This document shows, in pieces, positions 1 to 10,533 of a stretch of DNA of 64,000 nt. The DNA is from Podarcis raffonei. Lineage: Eukaryota > Chordata > Lepidosauria > Squamata > Lacertidae. The DNA is taken from assembly GCF_027172205.1 (NCBI RefSeq), contig NC_070613.1, forward strand, positions 9,495,501 through 9,559,500, read 5' to 3'. The notes below the pieces were generated by a model. The model was not told the DNA's origin. It did no database searches and saw only the letters and a list, made by a program, of their open reading frames with translations. The stretch's first letter is position 1; the number at the start of each line of letters is the position of its first letter. The translations under genes were made by a program, and so were the position numbers.

Positions 1-394
1 AGGAATTCCAGAGAGCGTCCCGGGATGGGGAGAGGCAGCCCATCTTCTGGGGAAGAGAATCAGCGTAGCACCAGTGGAGAAGGGGGGCAGATGGGGGAAG
101 CGGCGAGGCGGTCCCATGACTCCTTGCCGGGGACCAGCGGGGAGAGTAGGGGTCTCCACTGCCTACGCCCTCCTTGCGCAGAAGGCTTTCGCGCAGAGAG
201 AGTAGGAGGAGACTAGGCGTCAAAGAGCTTCTTTGCTGGAAGAAGTTTAAGAAATGCCCACTGACGGATTCTGCCAGCGATTGAGTCAGCCACGGGTGAG
301 TGGCTGTCCAGACAGAAAAGGTTTACTCAGGCAATACACGCAGGTGTTTGCACCGGCTTATGCACGAGCAACCCCTAGAACCATTACAGGTTCT
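1..394. other. Unassigned GC-rich sequence at the left edge
   Basis: Moderately GC-rich sequence with short open frames only. No gene, tRNA or repeat family recognised. The part next to the LTR fragment at 395 may belong to the same relic. Confidence 0.3.
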
Positions 395-619
395 TTGTTC
401 CTAGGTGCTCTAAGAAAAAACTGCCCCTTTATCCTTTATGGGGTACCCAAGAGCCCGTATAGAGTCCTTACGTAGGTTTTCTATCAGTAAGAGAAAATAA
501 CAGAGGCCAACCAGAGAATATTGAGAAGCAAAGCAGCTAGTAAGGCTGATCTTTATGAAACTGTTGCAACAGGGTCCCCTGCTCCCGACCACCCCCCAAA
601 ACAACATACATATATACAT
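395..619 (-). mobile_element. LTR-element fragment (fossil)
   Basis: On the minus strand this matches the R/U5-like block and following sequence of the LTR element at 10610-11981, sharing CCTGTTGCAACAG, a TTACTAGCTGCTTTGCTTCT stretch and a conserved TACCCCATAA block. Only part of one element is present, with no coding domain. It is an old, broken relic of the same or a sister family. Confidence 0.6.
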
Positions 620-748
620 AACAGAAAGAGGTGGTCTACAGCAGAAATTTGAGTGTGTTGCTTCTCTCCTGTCTGCCAGGATACCTGATAATGCCTTATC
701 TGATTGCCTTTTCTGGCTAGCCTGGCCATTCCTTTGAGAGGGTAAATA

Positions 749-1003
749 CCGTATTTTTCACTCTATAAGATGCACCAGACCACAAGACGCACCTAGTTTT
801 TGGAGGAGGAAAACAAGAAAAAAAATATTCTGAATCTCAGAAGCCAGAACAGCAAGAGGGATTGCTGCGCAGTAAAAGCAGCAATCCCTCTTGCTGTTCT
901 GGCTTCTGTGACAGCTGCGCAGCCTGCATTCGCTCCATAAGATGCACACACATTTCCCCTTTTTAGGAGGGGAAAAGTGAATCTTATAGAGCAAAAAATA
1001 CGG
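749..1003. mobile_element. MITE with CCGTATTTTT termini (TA target site)
   Basis: Terminal inverted repeats CCGTATTTTTCACTCTATAA and its near complement at the right end are flanked by TA (747-748 and 1004-1005), typical of Tc1/mariner-type insertion. The 255-bp element has no coding capacity. Its centre is a perfect hairpin: arms 838-867 and 879-908 (30 bp) around an 11-base loop. Superfamily assignment rests only on the TA duplication. Confidence 0.7.
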
Positions 1004-1021
1004 TACTTAGTTCCTGAATCT

Positions 1022-1158
1022 GTAGGTATCTGAAGAAGTGTGCATGCACACGAAAGCTCATACCAGTAACAAACTTAGTCTCTAAGGTGCTACTGGAAGG
1101 AATTTTTTTTATTTTGTTTTGACTATGGCAGACCAACACGGCTACCTACCTGTAACTA
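1022..1158 (+). repeat. Interspersed repeat, 'GAAGTGTGCATGCACACGAA' family
   Basis: About 130 bp containing ATCTGAAGAAGTGTGCATGC, ACGAAAGCTCATACC, CTAAGGTGCTACTGGAAGGA and GCAGACCAACACGGCTACC. The same sequence makes the palindrome at 25664-25879, and a related one that at 52115-52204. I know this as a common reptile repeat but cannot assign its class. Confidence 0.6.
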
Positions 1159-1381
1159 TATCAAATCCTAAACAGCATGTTTTCAACTTTGTAGACCCAC
1201 TATTCTGTTCTAACACAGGTCAACCAATCTGGGTTAACACCGCTAGTAAATGCGTTGACTTTGCTGCATCAAAGTATTTGATTTATAGAGGGGGGAAACG
1301 TCGTAATTTTGAGCAGGTTTTCCTCCTGCCAGTAAAACCCCGGGTTAATCTGGACTAAAGTCGCCACCCCTTGAACCCCTT

Positions 1382-1974
1382 ATTGGTTACATTCAGTCCT
1401 GCTTGGACTACTGCAATGTGCTCTATGTGGGGCTACCTTTGAAGGTGACCCAGAAACTGCAATTAATCCAGAATGCGGCAGCTAGACTGGTGACTGGGAG
1501 TGGCCGCCGAGACCATATAACACCGGTTCTGAAAGAACTACATTGGCTCCCAGTAGTTTCCGAGCACAATTCAAAGTGTTGATGCTGACCTTTAAAGCCC
1601 TAAACGGCCTTGGTCCTGTATACCTGAAGGAGCATCTCCACCCCCATCGTTCAGCCCGGACACAGGTCCAGTGCCGAGGGCCTTCTGGCGGTTCCCTCAT
1701 TGCGAGAAGCAAAGCTACAGGGAACCAGGCAGAGGGCTTTCTCGGTAGTGGCGCTCACCCTGTGGAACACCCTCCCTTCAGATGTGAAGGAAATAAGCAG
1801 CTATCTTCTTTTTAAAAGACATCTGAAGGCAGCCCTGTTTAGGGAAGTTTTTAATATTTAATGCTGTATTGTTTTTAACACTTGATTGGAAGCCGCCCAG
1901 AGTGGCTGGGGAAACTCAGCCAGATGGGAGGGGTATAAATAATAAATAATAAATTATTATTATTATTATTATTC
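1382..1974 (+). mobile_element. L2-clade LINE 3' fragment
   Basis: Encodes the post-RT region typical of L2 (LDYCNVLYVG-like, LIQNAAARLVTG-like, LHWLPV, TFKALNGLGPVYLKEHLHPH) in more than one frame, so it is dead. It ends with the conserved GAAGCCGCCCAGAGTGGCTG 3' UTR and an (ATT)n tail. Truncated at its 5' end. Confidence 0.85.
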
Positions 1975-1976
1975 AC

Positions 1977-2125
1977 ACGACACACTTAAAACACACGCTC
2001 TCCCCCAAGAATGATGGGAACTGTAGTTTCCCAAGGGTGCTAGGAATTAGTAGCTCTGCAGGTAAACTATAGTTCCCAAGATTCTTAAGAGTGTGTGCTT
2101 TAAATGTACGCTGTGTGCACAGCCT
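1977..2125. repeat. Palindromic MITE-like repeat
   Basis: Imperfect inverted repeat: ATGATGGGAACTGTAGTTTC on one side is mirrored by AACTATAGTTCCCAAGATTC on the other, with outer ends AAAACACACGC and GTGTGTGCTTTAAATGTACG. A partial relative lies near 13396-13497. Non-coding; likely a non-autonomous DNA transposon. Confidence 0.5.
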
Positions 2126-2404
2126 TACTCTTTCTCCTTGTCCCTGACATGGGCCAGGAGTCGGCTTCACCTGCTGAGCAGCAGCCTGAAGGAGTAGAAG
2201 GCAGAAGGACTCCACCTGCGGGTTTTCAGCCTTCTTGTTCCTGAGGAGAACCAGCTGGCTCCAGCTTTCTTAAGCAGGGTTTCCAGCCTCAAATCAGTTG
2301 CTGGGAACAACATTCGTCGTTCCTGGCCAGACCTTGCTGTTTCTTGCGACCTTGGACCCTCTGCTTTCTTGACCCCCCTGGATCGTCTGACTACCTGAAC
2401 TGAG

Positions 2405-3290
2405 ATATTGGAGGATGGATGGCAGCTAACAGATTAAGGTTGAATCCTGACAAGGCAGAAGTACTCTTTTGGGGGGACAGGAGGCGGGCGGGTGTGGAGG
2501 ACTCCCTGGTCCTGAATAGGGTAACTGTGCCCCTGAAGGACCAGGTGTGCAGCCTGGGAGTCATTTTGGACTCACAGCTGTCCATGGAGGCACAGGTCAA
2601 TTCTGTGTCCAGGGCAGCTGTTTACCAGCTCCATCTGGTACGCAGGATAAGACCCTACCTGCCCACAGACTGTCTGGCCAGAGTGGTGCATGCTCTGGTT
2701 ATCTCCCACTTGGGCTACTGCAATGCACTTTACATGGGGCTACCTTTGAAGGTGACCTGGAAACTACAACTAATCCAGAATGTGGCAGCTAGACTGGTGA
2801 CTGGGTGTGGCCACCGAGACCACATAACACCGATCTTGAAAGACCTACATTGGCTCCCAGTACTTTTCCTAGCACAATACAAAGTGTTGGTGCTGACCTT
2901 TAAAGCCCTAAATGGCCTCAGTCCAGTATACCTGAAGGAGCGTCTCCACCCTCATCGTTCAGCCCAGACACTGAGGTCCAGCGCCGAGGGCCTTCTGGCG
3001 GTTCACTCACTGCAAGAAGCCAAGTTACAGGGAACCAGGAAGAGGGCCTTCTCAGTAGTGGCGCCCACCCTGTGGAATGCCCTCCCACCAGATGTCAAAG
3101 AGAACAACAACTACCAAAGTTTTAGAAGACATCTGAAGGCAGCCCTGTTTAGGGAAGCTTTTAATGTTTGATGTATTACTGTATTTTAATATTTGGTTGG
3201 AAGCCGCCCAGAGTGGCTGGGGAAGCCCAGCCAGATGGGCAGGGTATACATAATAAATTATTATTTTTATTATAAATTATTATATTCCTG
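2405..3290 (+). mobile_element. L2-clade LINE 3' fragment, long open frame
   Basis: Contains an uninterrupted 250-codon frame (2419-3171) covering the end of the reverse transcriptase domain and the region after it: LNPDKAEVLFWG, LGVILDSQLSM, LVISHLGYCNALYMGLPLK, LQLIQNVAARLVTG, LHWLPV and a C-terminal FRRHLKAALFREAFNV. The catalytic RT core and endonuclease are absent, so the copy is 5'-truncated and immobile. It ends with the L2 3' UTR and an AT-rich tail. The intact frame suggests it is among the younger L2 copies here. Confidence 0.9.
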
Positions 3291-3998
3291 ACCTTAGGAC
3301 AGGACTGAACCTTGTATACGGACTCTGCCTCCAGGAAAGTACCCCTCTGAGACTTCGGATGGTTGGCTGGCTGGCTTCTCCCTCCTCTGAGCTCTGCCAC
3401 GGCTGAGGAGCACAGGACATTGACATTCCCGAGTTTAGTACTGGATTTTGAGGTTAAGGCTTAGGGAGTGCAGAGGGGAAATAAGAGAATTTCCAGAACT
3501 AGAATAATCGCCCAGGGTAAGCACCAATATGTGCTTTAGCTACCACAGGCCCAACGCCACCTAAAAGCTGACTGAAACTTCCTCCTTGGATAAATGTTTT
3601 GACAATTCTGGAGCTGGATTTGGCAGCCAGATTTTTGCCGCAGCTCTGCCCTGTCTTATGCCAGTTTTTGTGTCTGCAGAAAAAATGGAGAGCAGTGGGA
3701 TTCAATACCCGAAGAGCCCTAGGCAGACAGCAGTTAAATTAGCAGAGGAGATTAGAATCGCAAAGCGTGTGGTGTTCTGCAAATAATCTTGTGCCCCAAA
3801 ATTGAATTAGCAGTATACTCCAGCACTGGGTCTTGCCTGTATTTCAATGCAGGCTGCAGATTAAGAGGTCTTCTCCGAAAGGAAAGAGAAAAGGCAGCTA
3901 GGGGTGTGTTTTGGAGAATGACCAGCTGTAGAAGAGGGAAAGAAAGGGGGGGTCCAGGATAGCCTTGTGGCCAAATCCATTCCCTTTGGCCCTTTTTC
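3291..3998. other. Unassigned intergenic sequence
   Basis: No recognisable gene or repeat. Open frames up to about 98 codons (minus, 3752-4048) have no family resemblance. Confidence 0.4.
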
Positions 3999-4118
3999 AA
4001 ACCACACAATCTATATGTGGAGTAGGTCGAACAACAGTGATTAGCCATGACTGAGAAGAGAGCCAGGGTTTGAATCCCCGTTTGGCCGTGAAGTTCACTG
4101 GGTGGCCTTGGACCACTT
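3999..4118 (+). repeat. Left copy of a ~120-bp direct repeat (CORE/MIR-like SINE part)
   Basis: Starts CAAACCACACAATCTATATG and ends GGTGGCCTTGGACCACT. It is about 90% identical to 4456-4579, on the other side of the Sauria SINE. It contains a tRNA-derived B-box-like segment (GGTTTGAATCCCCGTTTGGC) and the start of a MIR/CORE-type body. Confidence 0.75.
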
Positions 4119-4455
4119 GCGGGTGGCGCTGTGGGTTAAACCACAGAGCCTAGGGCTTGCCGATCAGAAGGTCAGCGGTTTGAATCCCCGCGACGGGGTG
4201 AGCTCCCGTTGCTCGGTCCCTGCTCCTGCCAACCTAGCAGTTTGAAAGCACGTCAAAAATAAATAGGTACCGCTCCAGCGGGAAGGTAAACGCCGTTTCC
4301 GTGCGCTGCTCTGGTTCGCCAGAAGCGGCTTAGTCATGCTGGCCACATGACCCGGAAGCTGTGCGCCGGCTCCCTCGGCCAATAAAGCGAGATGAGCGTC
4401 GCAACCCCAGAGTCAGCCACGACTGGATCTAATGGTCAGGGGTCCCTTTACCTTT
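4119..4455 (+). mobile_element. Sauria SINE, copy 1
   Basis: tRNA-derived head (GCGGGTGGCGCTGTGGGTTA, GGTTTGAATCCCCGCGACGG), the body typical of lizard Sauria SINEs (GAGCTCCCGTTGCTCGGTCC, GACCCGGAAGCTGTGCGCC) and a tail ending GGGGTCCCTTTACCTTTA. Nearly full length. Bounded by the long direct repeats described in neighbouring entries. Confidence 0.9.
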
Positions 4456-4700
4456 AAAACCACACAATCTCTATGTGGAGTAGGTCGATCAACAGTGATT
4501 AGCCATGACTGATAAAGAGAGCCAGGGTTCGAATCCCCATTTGGCCCTGAAGCTCGCTGGGTGGCCTTGGGCCAGTCGCTGCCTCTCAGCCTAACCTACC
4601 TCACAGGGTTGTTGCTGGTTTTCTTGAAGGAAAAGGTGGGGTATCAATTTAAATACGTAAATAAAGGAAACCCCCCTGTTGAGACACAACATTATCTCCA
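4456..4700 (+). repeat. Right copy of the direct repeat and rest of a CORE/MIR-like SINE
   Basis: 4456-4579 repeats 3999-4118; the SINE body then continues (TCTCAGCCTAACCTACCTCA, CAGGGTTGTTG, GGTGGGGTATCAATTTAAA), resembling the MIR/CORE-SINE core of reptiles. Moderately diverged. Confidence 0.65.
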
Positions 4701-5251
4701 TATACCAGGTGCTGGAGACGGTGAGAGAGGAGAATCCAGCTGTGCACTGTTGGAAACAGGATGCTAGACTAGACAGATCTTTGGGACTGTACTCCAAAGA
4801 GTCTAGCCGTAATCTCATTTGTGAGTGTGCCGTCGCCTAAGAGAGAAGTAGCTGGATTTGTTAAGCTCCTGTTCTGTCCCCCGCCCGGCATTTTGTTCTG
4901 ACAAGGAGGTCGAAGCTTCTTGAAAACAATCCAGTGGCTGAAATCATTTCTGGGTGGCCAGGCTCGGGGAACAAGCGTTACTGTTTAACAGAGTCCCCCC
5001 CTTCTCTCCTTCCCGCCCCCCCCCCTTTTATATAACATATTAAACTTGCTGGCGCCTTCTGACAATTCACAGAATGCAGCATTCAGGTCTCTGCAGTTTG
5101 ATGCCATGGAGCAAACAGTAGGTGGCCAGGGAAAAAGAGAGCGTCAGAGAGAGTTCACCCCCCACTTGGTGCCAGGAGAAAAGAGGAGGAAAAAGAAGAC
5201 ACGCCTGGCCCACGATTAAGTGCATGCTTTTCCAAGCACAATCTTGCAATC

Positions 5252-5336
5252 ATAGAACTTTAAGAGTTAGAAGACACACTCCCAAGAGTTATCTAGTCTA
5301 ACCGTCTGCAAAGCAGGAATATATTAAGGGACGCGT
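5252..5336 (-). repeat. CR1-type LINE 3' tail
   Basis: Antisense of the usual CR1 3' end: ATCATAGAACTTTAAGAGTT, then GTTATCTAGTCTAACCGTCT and GCAAAGCAGGAAT. Very short, old remnant. Confidence 0.6.
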
Positions 5337-5394
5337 TTGAGTAAAGTAATGGAGAACTTTATGTATTGATAGTGTATCAATAATGTGTGTTGTA

Positions 5395-5636
5395 CAGTGG
5401 TACCTCGGGTTAAGTACTTAATTCGTTCCGGAGGTCCGTTCTTAACCTGAAACTGTTCTTAACGTGAAGCACCACTTTAGCTAATGGGGCCCCCCGCCAC
5501 CGCCGCACCGCCGGAGCACGATTTCTGTTCTCATCCTGAAGCAAAGTTCTTAACCTGAAGCACTATTTCTGGGTTAGCGGAGTCTGTAACCTGAAGCGTA
5601 TGTAACCCGAAGCATATGTAACCTGAGGCACCACTG
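5395..5636. mobile_element. Mariner-type MITE (CAGTGGTACCTCGGGTTA termini)
   Basis: Starts CAGTGGTACCTCGGGTTAAG, ends ACCTGAGGCACCACTG, flanked by TA on both sides (5393-5394, 5637-5638). 242 bp, internally built of repeated TTAACCTGAAGC motifs, no coding capacity. Same family as 44226-44445, and as fragments at 16893-17063 and 44925-45022. Confidence 0.85.
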
Positions 5637-5638
5637 TA

Positions 5639-6979
5639 TCTGAATGTGCTTCCTAGGTAGGGACAGGTGAACCTGTCAATTTTGGTTTCTCTGTGTTTCA
5701 TATTTTTCATTTTTTTGAAGTTCAGTTCTCCAGCAGTTATTTGTGTTTTTTTTTTAAAAAAAAGAAGTCCTCATGGAAATTCATCTGCATTTTAGTGCAA
5801 ATTTCTCCCAATATACAGTTTTGCAAAGCAGATTTCCTTAATCTAACGCTTTACTTCCTTCTTCTTTTTGCATGTTGTCTTCACTTATATATTGGCTTTC
5901 AGGCATACTTTGGGTACTTATTGCATGGCTAAAAAACTGCATTGCAAAATTATGAAAAATGCAGATTTCAAAGGATGGCTATGTTTCAGTGCATGTGTTA
6001 TTATAGAAAGAGCAAATTAAGGAAGTTCTCCTTAAAACATGAACTGAACTCATTTCCTCCTCCCTCCCGCTTCCAAGACTGGGTTACATTCTGTCTGCCT
6101 GCCCCTCTCCAAGCAAAATTCCGTTGTCAAGATAACGCAGTTCTGCACTTCAGAATGCATCCTGCAAATTAGCACTCTGGTTCATTTGAATAATTATTTC
6201 TGGCTGCATGATTTGATTGGCCTTTCAGCCTCCTTTCTGTTAAAGCCTCTGTAGCAATGGCTGTATGTGGGCCACTTTTCCCCAACTTAAGTTTCAGAAA
6301 ACAAGCGGACAAATTTCCTTGCTTTTTCTAGCAGGGTCTGAAATGGATTTTCCTTATCTATTTGGACAAAATTGCTAGTGGCAATGTATGTTGTTGTTTT
6401 TAAATAAATAAATCTTTATTGTCACTCGTTCCAAAGGCGTTTCTAGGGTGTTTGTTACCTAAGGAGCTGAATTTGAGTCCTCTGGGTGCCTGATTTCTAC
6501 ACATCACCTTAGGTGCGTTCATCATGTTTCAGAGCCGAATAAAAGTGACAAGTAGTCTTCGCTCAATAAGGGGTTTATATAAAGCAAGGGCTGGCAGGGT
6601 AGGGATGGGACTGTGATCTGGCTCACAGAAGGAGGTCCCAGGCGCCTGGTTCATACCTGCATGTACATATACAATATACTAGATCACAGCATGCTGAAAA
6701 TTATCCTTTTCTAATGATACGTTGTAGAGGGGCTGTGTTCACTGCACTTGAGCCCTTCCTAGCAGCTGGTGCTTTGCTCTCACTCTGAACTGCCTTTGTG
6801 CCGCCATGACGTGTTCAGATCTGAATGGCTATGTGGCCCTGGAACATCATCATGTCTGTAGTGTGATTCCTGATCCGCTGCAGCAGTGAACAGGACCGAA
6901 AACATGCAAGAAGAAAAATATTTGATGCAGGGGGGCAGGGGTTCAGAGAATACTTTGTGTTTCTGAAGCCCCTTTCTTC
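5639..6979. other. Unassigned AT-rich intergenic sequence
   Basis: AT-rich, with only short chance frames; I recognise neither genes nor repeat families in it. Confidence 0.4.
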
Positions 6980-7585
6980 TGTTTACCAGCTCCATCTGGT
7001 ACGCAGGCTGAGACCCTACCTGCCCGTGAACTGTCTCGCCAGAGTGGCGCATGCTCTGGTTATCATCCGCTTGGACTACTGCAATGCACTCTATGTGGGG
7101 CTACCTTTGAAGGTGACCCGGGAACTACAACTAATCCAGAATGTGGCAGCTAGACTGGTGACTGGGAGCAGACACCAGGGCCACATAACGTTGGTCCTAA
7201 AGGATCTACATTGGCTCCCAGTATGTTTCCAAGCATAATTCAAAGTGTTGGTGCTGACCTTTAAAGCCTTAAACAGCTTTGGTCCTGTGCACCTAAGGGA
7301 GCATCTCCACCCCCATGGTCCAGCCTAGACACTGAGGTCCAGCGCTGAGGGCCTTCTGGTGGTTCCCTCACTGCGAGAAGCGAAATTACAGGGAACCAGG
7401 CAGAGGGCCTTCTCGGTAGTGGTGCCCGCCCTGTGCAACGCCCTCCCATCAGATGTCAAAGAAATAAACAACTATCAGACTTTTAGAAGACATTTGAAGG
7501 CAGCCCTGTTTAGGGAAGCTTTTAATACTGGAAGAATCATTGTGTTTTAATATTCTGCTGGAAGCCGCACAGAGTGGGCAGGGTA
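6980..7585 (+). mobile_element. L2-clade LINE 3' fragment
   Basis: Begins inside the RT C-terminal region (YQLHLVRRLRPYLPVNCLAR) and runs through DYCNALYVGLPLK, LQLIQNVAARLVTG and LHWLPV to the 3' UTR (GGAAGCCGCACAGAGTGG). Frames change along its length, so it is inactive. Flows directly into the microsatellite that follows. Confidence 0.88.
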
Positions 7586-7661
7586 TAATTATTATTATTA
7601 TTATTATTATCATCATCATCATCATCATCATCATTATCATTATCATTATTATTATCATCAT
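7586..7661 (+). repeat. (ATT)n/(ATC)n microsatellite seeded by an L2 tail
   Basis: About nine ATT units pass into about nine ATC units and then a mixed ATT/ATC tract. It begins exactly where the L2 3' UTR ends. Confidence 0.95.
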
Positions 7662-7883
7662 TTCGCCTCCAGGCTTTTTGGAAAGCTCAGAGAAGTTGTT
7701 TTCACAACAGCCCTAGGAGCAGATCAGCCTGAGCAAGAACAACTGGACTGAATATAACCTAGTAAACATCATGGCCAAGCAGTGTTTAAATGAAATAGGC
7801 AAGTCCAATAAAGGTCTACTCAAGAGTAAGTGCCTGCAAGTTAAGTGGCAAGTGGGTGTAGGATTCCAGACTTAATTTAGATA

Positions 7884-8107
7884 CAGTCATACCTTGGATC
7901 TTGTACGGTGCATATGCAAATGTGTACCTTGGATCTCAAACGCCTTGGCTCCCGAACAAATTGGCTCCCGAACGATTGAAACCCGGAAGGGAGTGTCCCG
8001 GTTTTCAAACAATTTCTGGAAGCTGAACATCCGGCGCGGCTTCTGATTGGCTGCAGGACGGACTCCCAGAACGCATTCTGTTCGAGAACCAAGGTACGTT
8101 TGTACTG
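7884..8107. mobile_element. Mariner/Tigger-like MITE (CAGTCATACCTTGG termini)
   Basis: Left end CAGTCATACCTTGGATCTTG after TA; right end GAGAACCAAGGTACGTTTGT then ACTG, a decayed inverted repeat. The right TA has changed to TG. The interior has repeated TTGGCTCCCGAAC motifs. 224 bp, non-coding, older than the copy at 57579. Confidence 0.75.
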
Positions 8108-9407
8108 TGTGATTTTATGAGATTGAGCAATATTAAGCAAGCACTGAAGCCAACACAAATTCAGCTCATTTTGTGGGGTTGTTTTGGTAGAGTGTAACTT
8201 AACTTTGGGAGTTTCCATATATTTGGGATTGATCTTTGGTGGTGTCTGATTTCCCCTCATCCTGATAACACTGTCTCCAGTCTCTACTGACTCTGAGGCT
8301 GAGATTCAACAGGTGTGCAGATAGCTTTCCTTTCCTTGGCTTCTACAGATAAGGGGAAGCTGTCAAACTCTGGAACTTCAAACAGTTGAACTTCTGCCTG
8401 ACTTGTGGCCATTAAAGGCACTAGACAGAGAACCCACTAGGCTCGCCTGCTCCCCAAGGCAACCATCCAACTCGGTTTAGAGAGCTGCAGGTATTTTTGC
8501 CATCCTTGCATCAGCTATGCGCCTCTTTGCTTGAAGTAACCATAGGAACAATTTATATTTGCTTCAGCGTTGCCATGGTAATGCACTGGGCAACTCCCAG
8601 CTACACGCCCAACCTTCTGTAGCAGGGATTGTTAAAAAGTCCTGCTCCTCCCGCAAACCATGAAGAAATCCATTTACCAATAACAGATGTCTGTCTCCCC
8701 CCCTCCACCCCCCCCTCTCAAGAACAAAGAAGGAAGGAAAAGCAAGTCTTGTCCGACAGCGGATTGAATGTACAGGAGTAATACATTTAAATAACAGTAG
8801 TAATTTAGGGATCTTCAGTGGCCTCTAACGGCCACAATAATGAAGCACATTGTGCTCTAATATAAATAATATTAATTGCCAAAGAGCAACCAAGATCCTT
8901 ATGCCGGGGTCAAAAACTAAGGGTGCTTCCATGTGGATAATTCAGATGTCACAACTGGGGGATTGGAAAGCTGTTTTTAATTTAGCAGGTTTTTTCATTG
9001 AAATGGTAAATCCATATTATAATTATTATTGATTTTTTTAATGGTTTAATATGGTAAATACATATTAAATGGGGGGGATAGAGACTGTCATTTTGTTGCG
9101 GATGTTGCTGTGCTGACAGTGCAAAAGACTTGCATGCCTGAAGAGCGCCGATTGCACCATGCGCACCTGCCTGGCCTCTCCCCAGCAACTCCTCCTGTTC
9201 CCTGGTCAAACAGCTGCATTTGCCTCTGGTCCTGCCAACTGCTGGCACACAGGCCCTGGTAGGTTGCCCACTGGTAAATGTGACCAAGGGGCTCGTTCTT
9301 GGCTTAAAATATTCAAGGTGCTTCTGAAACCTTTGAGATGGGTTTACCCTCTAAAACTGCTGGACCACAACCGTCTGTTTGCTAGGGCACTAAGCAATGA
9401 TTTTAAT
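8108..9407. other. Unassigned intergenic sequence
   Basis: No gene or repeat family recognised. The longest frames are under 160 codons and overlap the L2 remnant at the right edge. Confidence 0.4.
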
Positions 9408-9716
9408 CTCCACCCCCATCGTTCTGCCCGGACGCTGAGGTCCAGCGCCGAGGGCCTTCTGGTGGTTCCCTCATTGCGAGAAGCAAAGCTACAGGGAACC
9501 AGGCAGAGGGCCTTCTCGGTAGTGGCGCCCGCCCTGTGGAACACCCTCCCACCAGATGTCAAAGAGAAAAACAACTACCTGACATTCAGAAGACATCATA
9601 AGGCAGACCTGTTCAGGGAAGTTTTTAATGTGTGACATTTTAGTGTCTTTTTGGTCTCTGTGGAAGCTGCCCAGAGTGGCTGGGGAAACCCAGCCAGATG
9701 GGCGGGGTACAGAGAA

Positions 9717-9717
<1 letters not shown>
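9408..9717 (+). mobile_element. L2-clade LINE 3' fragment
   Basis: Short 5'-truncated copy: HPHRSARTLRSSAEGLLVVP, AFSVVAPALWNTLPPDVKE and FRRHHKADLFREVFNV in one frame, then the 3' UTR (CAGAGTGGCTGGGGAAACCC) and an ATT tail. Confidence 0.88.
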
Positions 9718-9760
<43 letters not shown>

Positions 9761-9762
9761 TA

Positions 9763-9796
<34 letters not shown>

Positions 9797-9797
9797 A
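9718..9797 (+). repeat. (ATT)n-(GTT)n compound microsatellite on an L2 tail
   Basis: About a dozen ATT units, a short break, then about eleven GTT units, directly continuing the L2 3' end. Confidence 0.95.
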
Positions 9798-10525
9798 TAA
9801 TAAATCTCTAGGCACATTCACTAGAGTTCAAGCCCTCCTGCGATCAGGAGGTTTTTTAGGTCAGGAGGGGTGCAGGCAGGAGCTCCCATTGATTCCTTCC
9901 CATTTTAAAAAGGTGGATTTGAAGGTGTCCAGTAGACATCCTCTTAATCCATTTTGAACTGACCGGTTACAAATTAGGTTTGGGAGAGTCCACCTTTCAC
10001 TAAATATTATCAATCCTGGGATAATATTTGGAAGCAAGGCAATGAATCCTCATTAATTCAGCTCCCCGTCATTCCCAAACACACAGCAGTGGAGTAAAGT
10101 ATAACTCAGTGTGGCACCTGCATATATCATTCAGTGTTGATGTTTCTATTTTAAGATTTAAGGAGTACTTTTGTGTAGTGATATCGCCACCTAGTGGCAT
10201 GAGTTGGAAATGGCATCCTTTTCTCACGCTACGCAGACATTTGTGCATAACATCTTTGAAGCAATTTTAGTGGGTTAAAATAAAATAGAAAAAATGTTTT
10301 GAGGTGTTCAGTCCTTTCCCCAACTGCTCTCTTCCCACTTCAAACTGCCCTCAAGTGATTTTAGCTCCTGTGATGAGCTTTAAAGTGTGTACTTGCCCTC
10401 GCAAGCACATTTCTTTCTCTCCCCGCCCCCCGCCTGACACACGGCTACTTCCCAAAGCAGGTTTCTGAGTTTAAAGAGACACTGGGGTACTGCAGCATGT
10501 GGTTTGGCATTGAGAAAGCCTTAAA
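9798..10525. other. Unassigned intergenic sequence
   Basis: No gene or known repeat seen. Confidence 0.4.
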
Positions 10526-10533
10526 CTGTAAAG

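Noticed and set aside
2419-3171. 250-codon frame as a host gene
   Set aside because: It is the C-terminal part of an L2 reverse transcriptase ORF with the L2 3' UTR behind it, and has four relatives in the first 10 kb.
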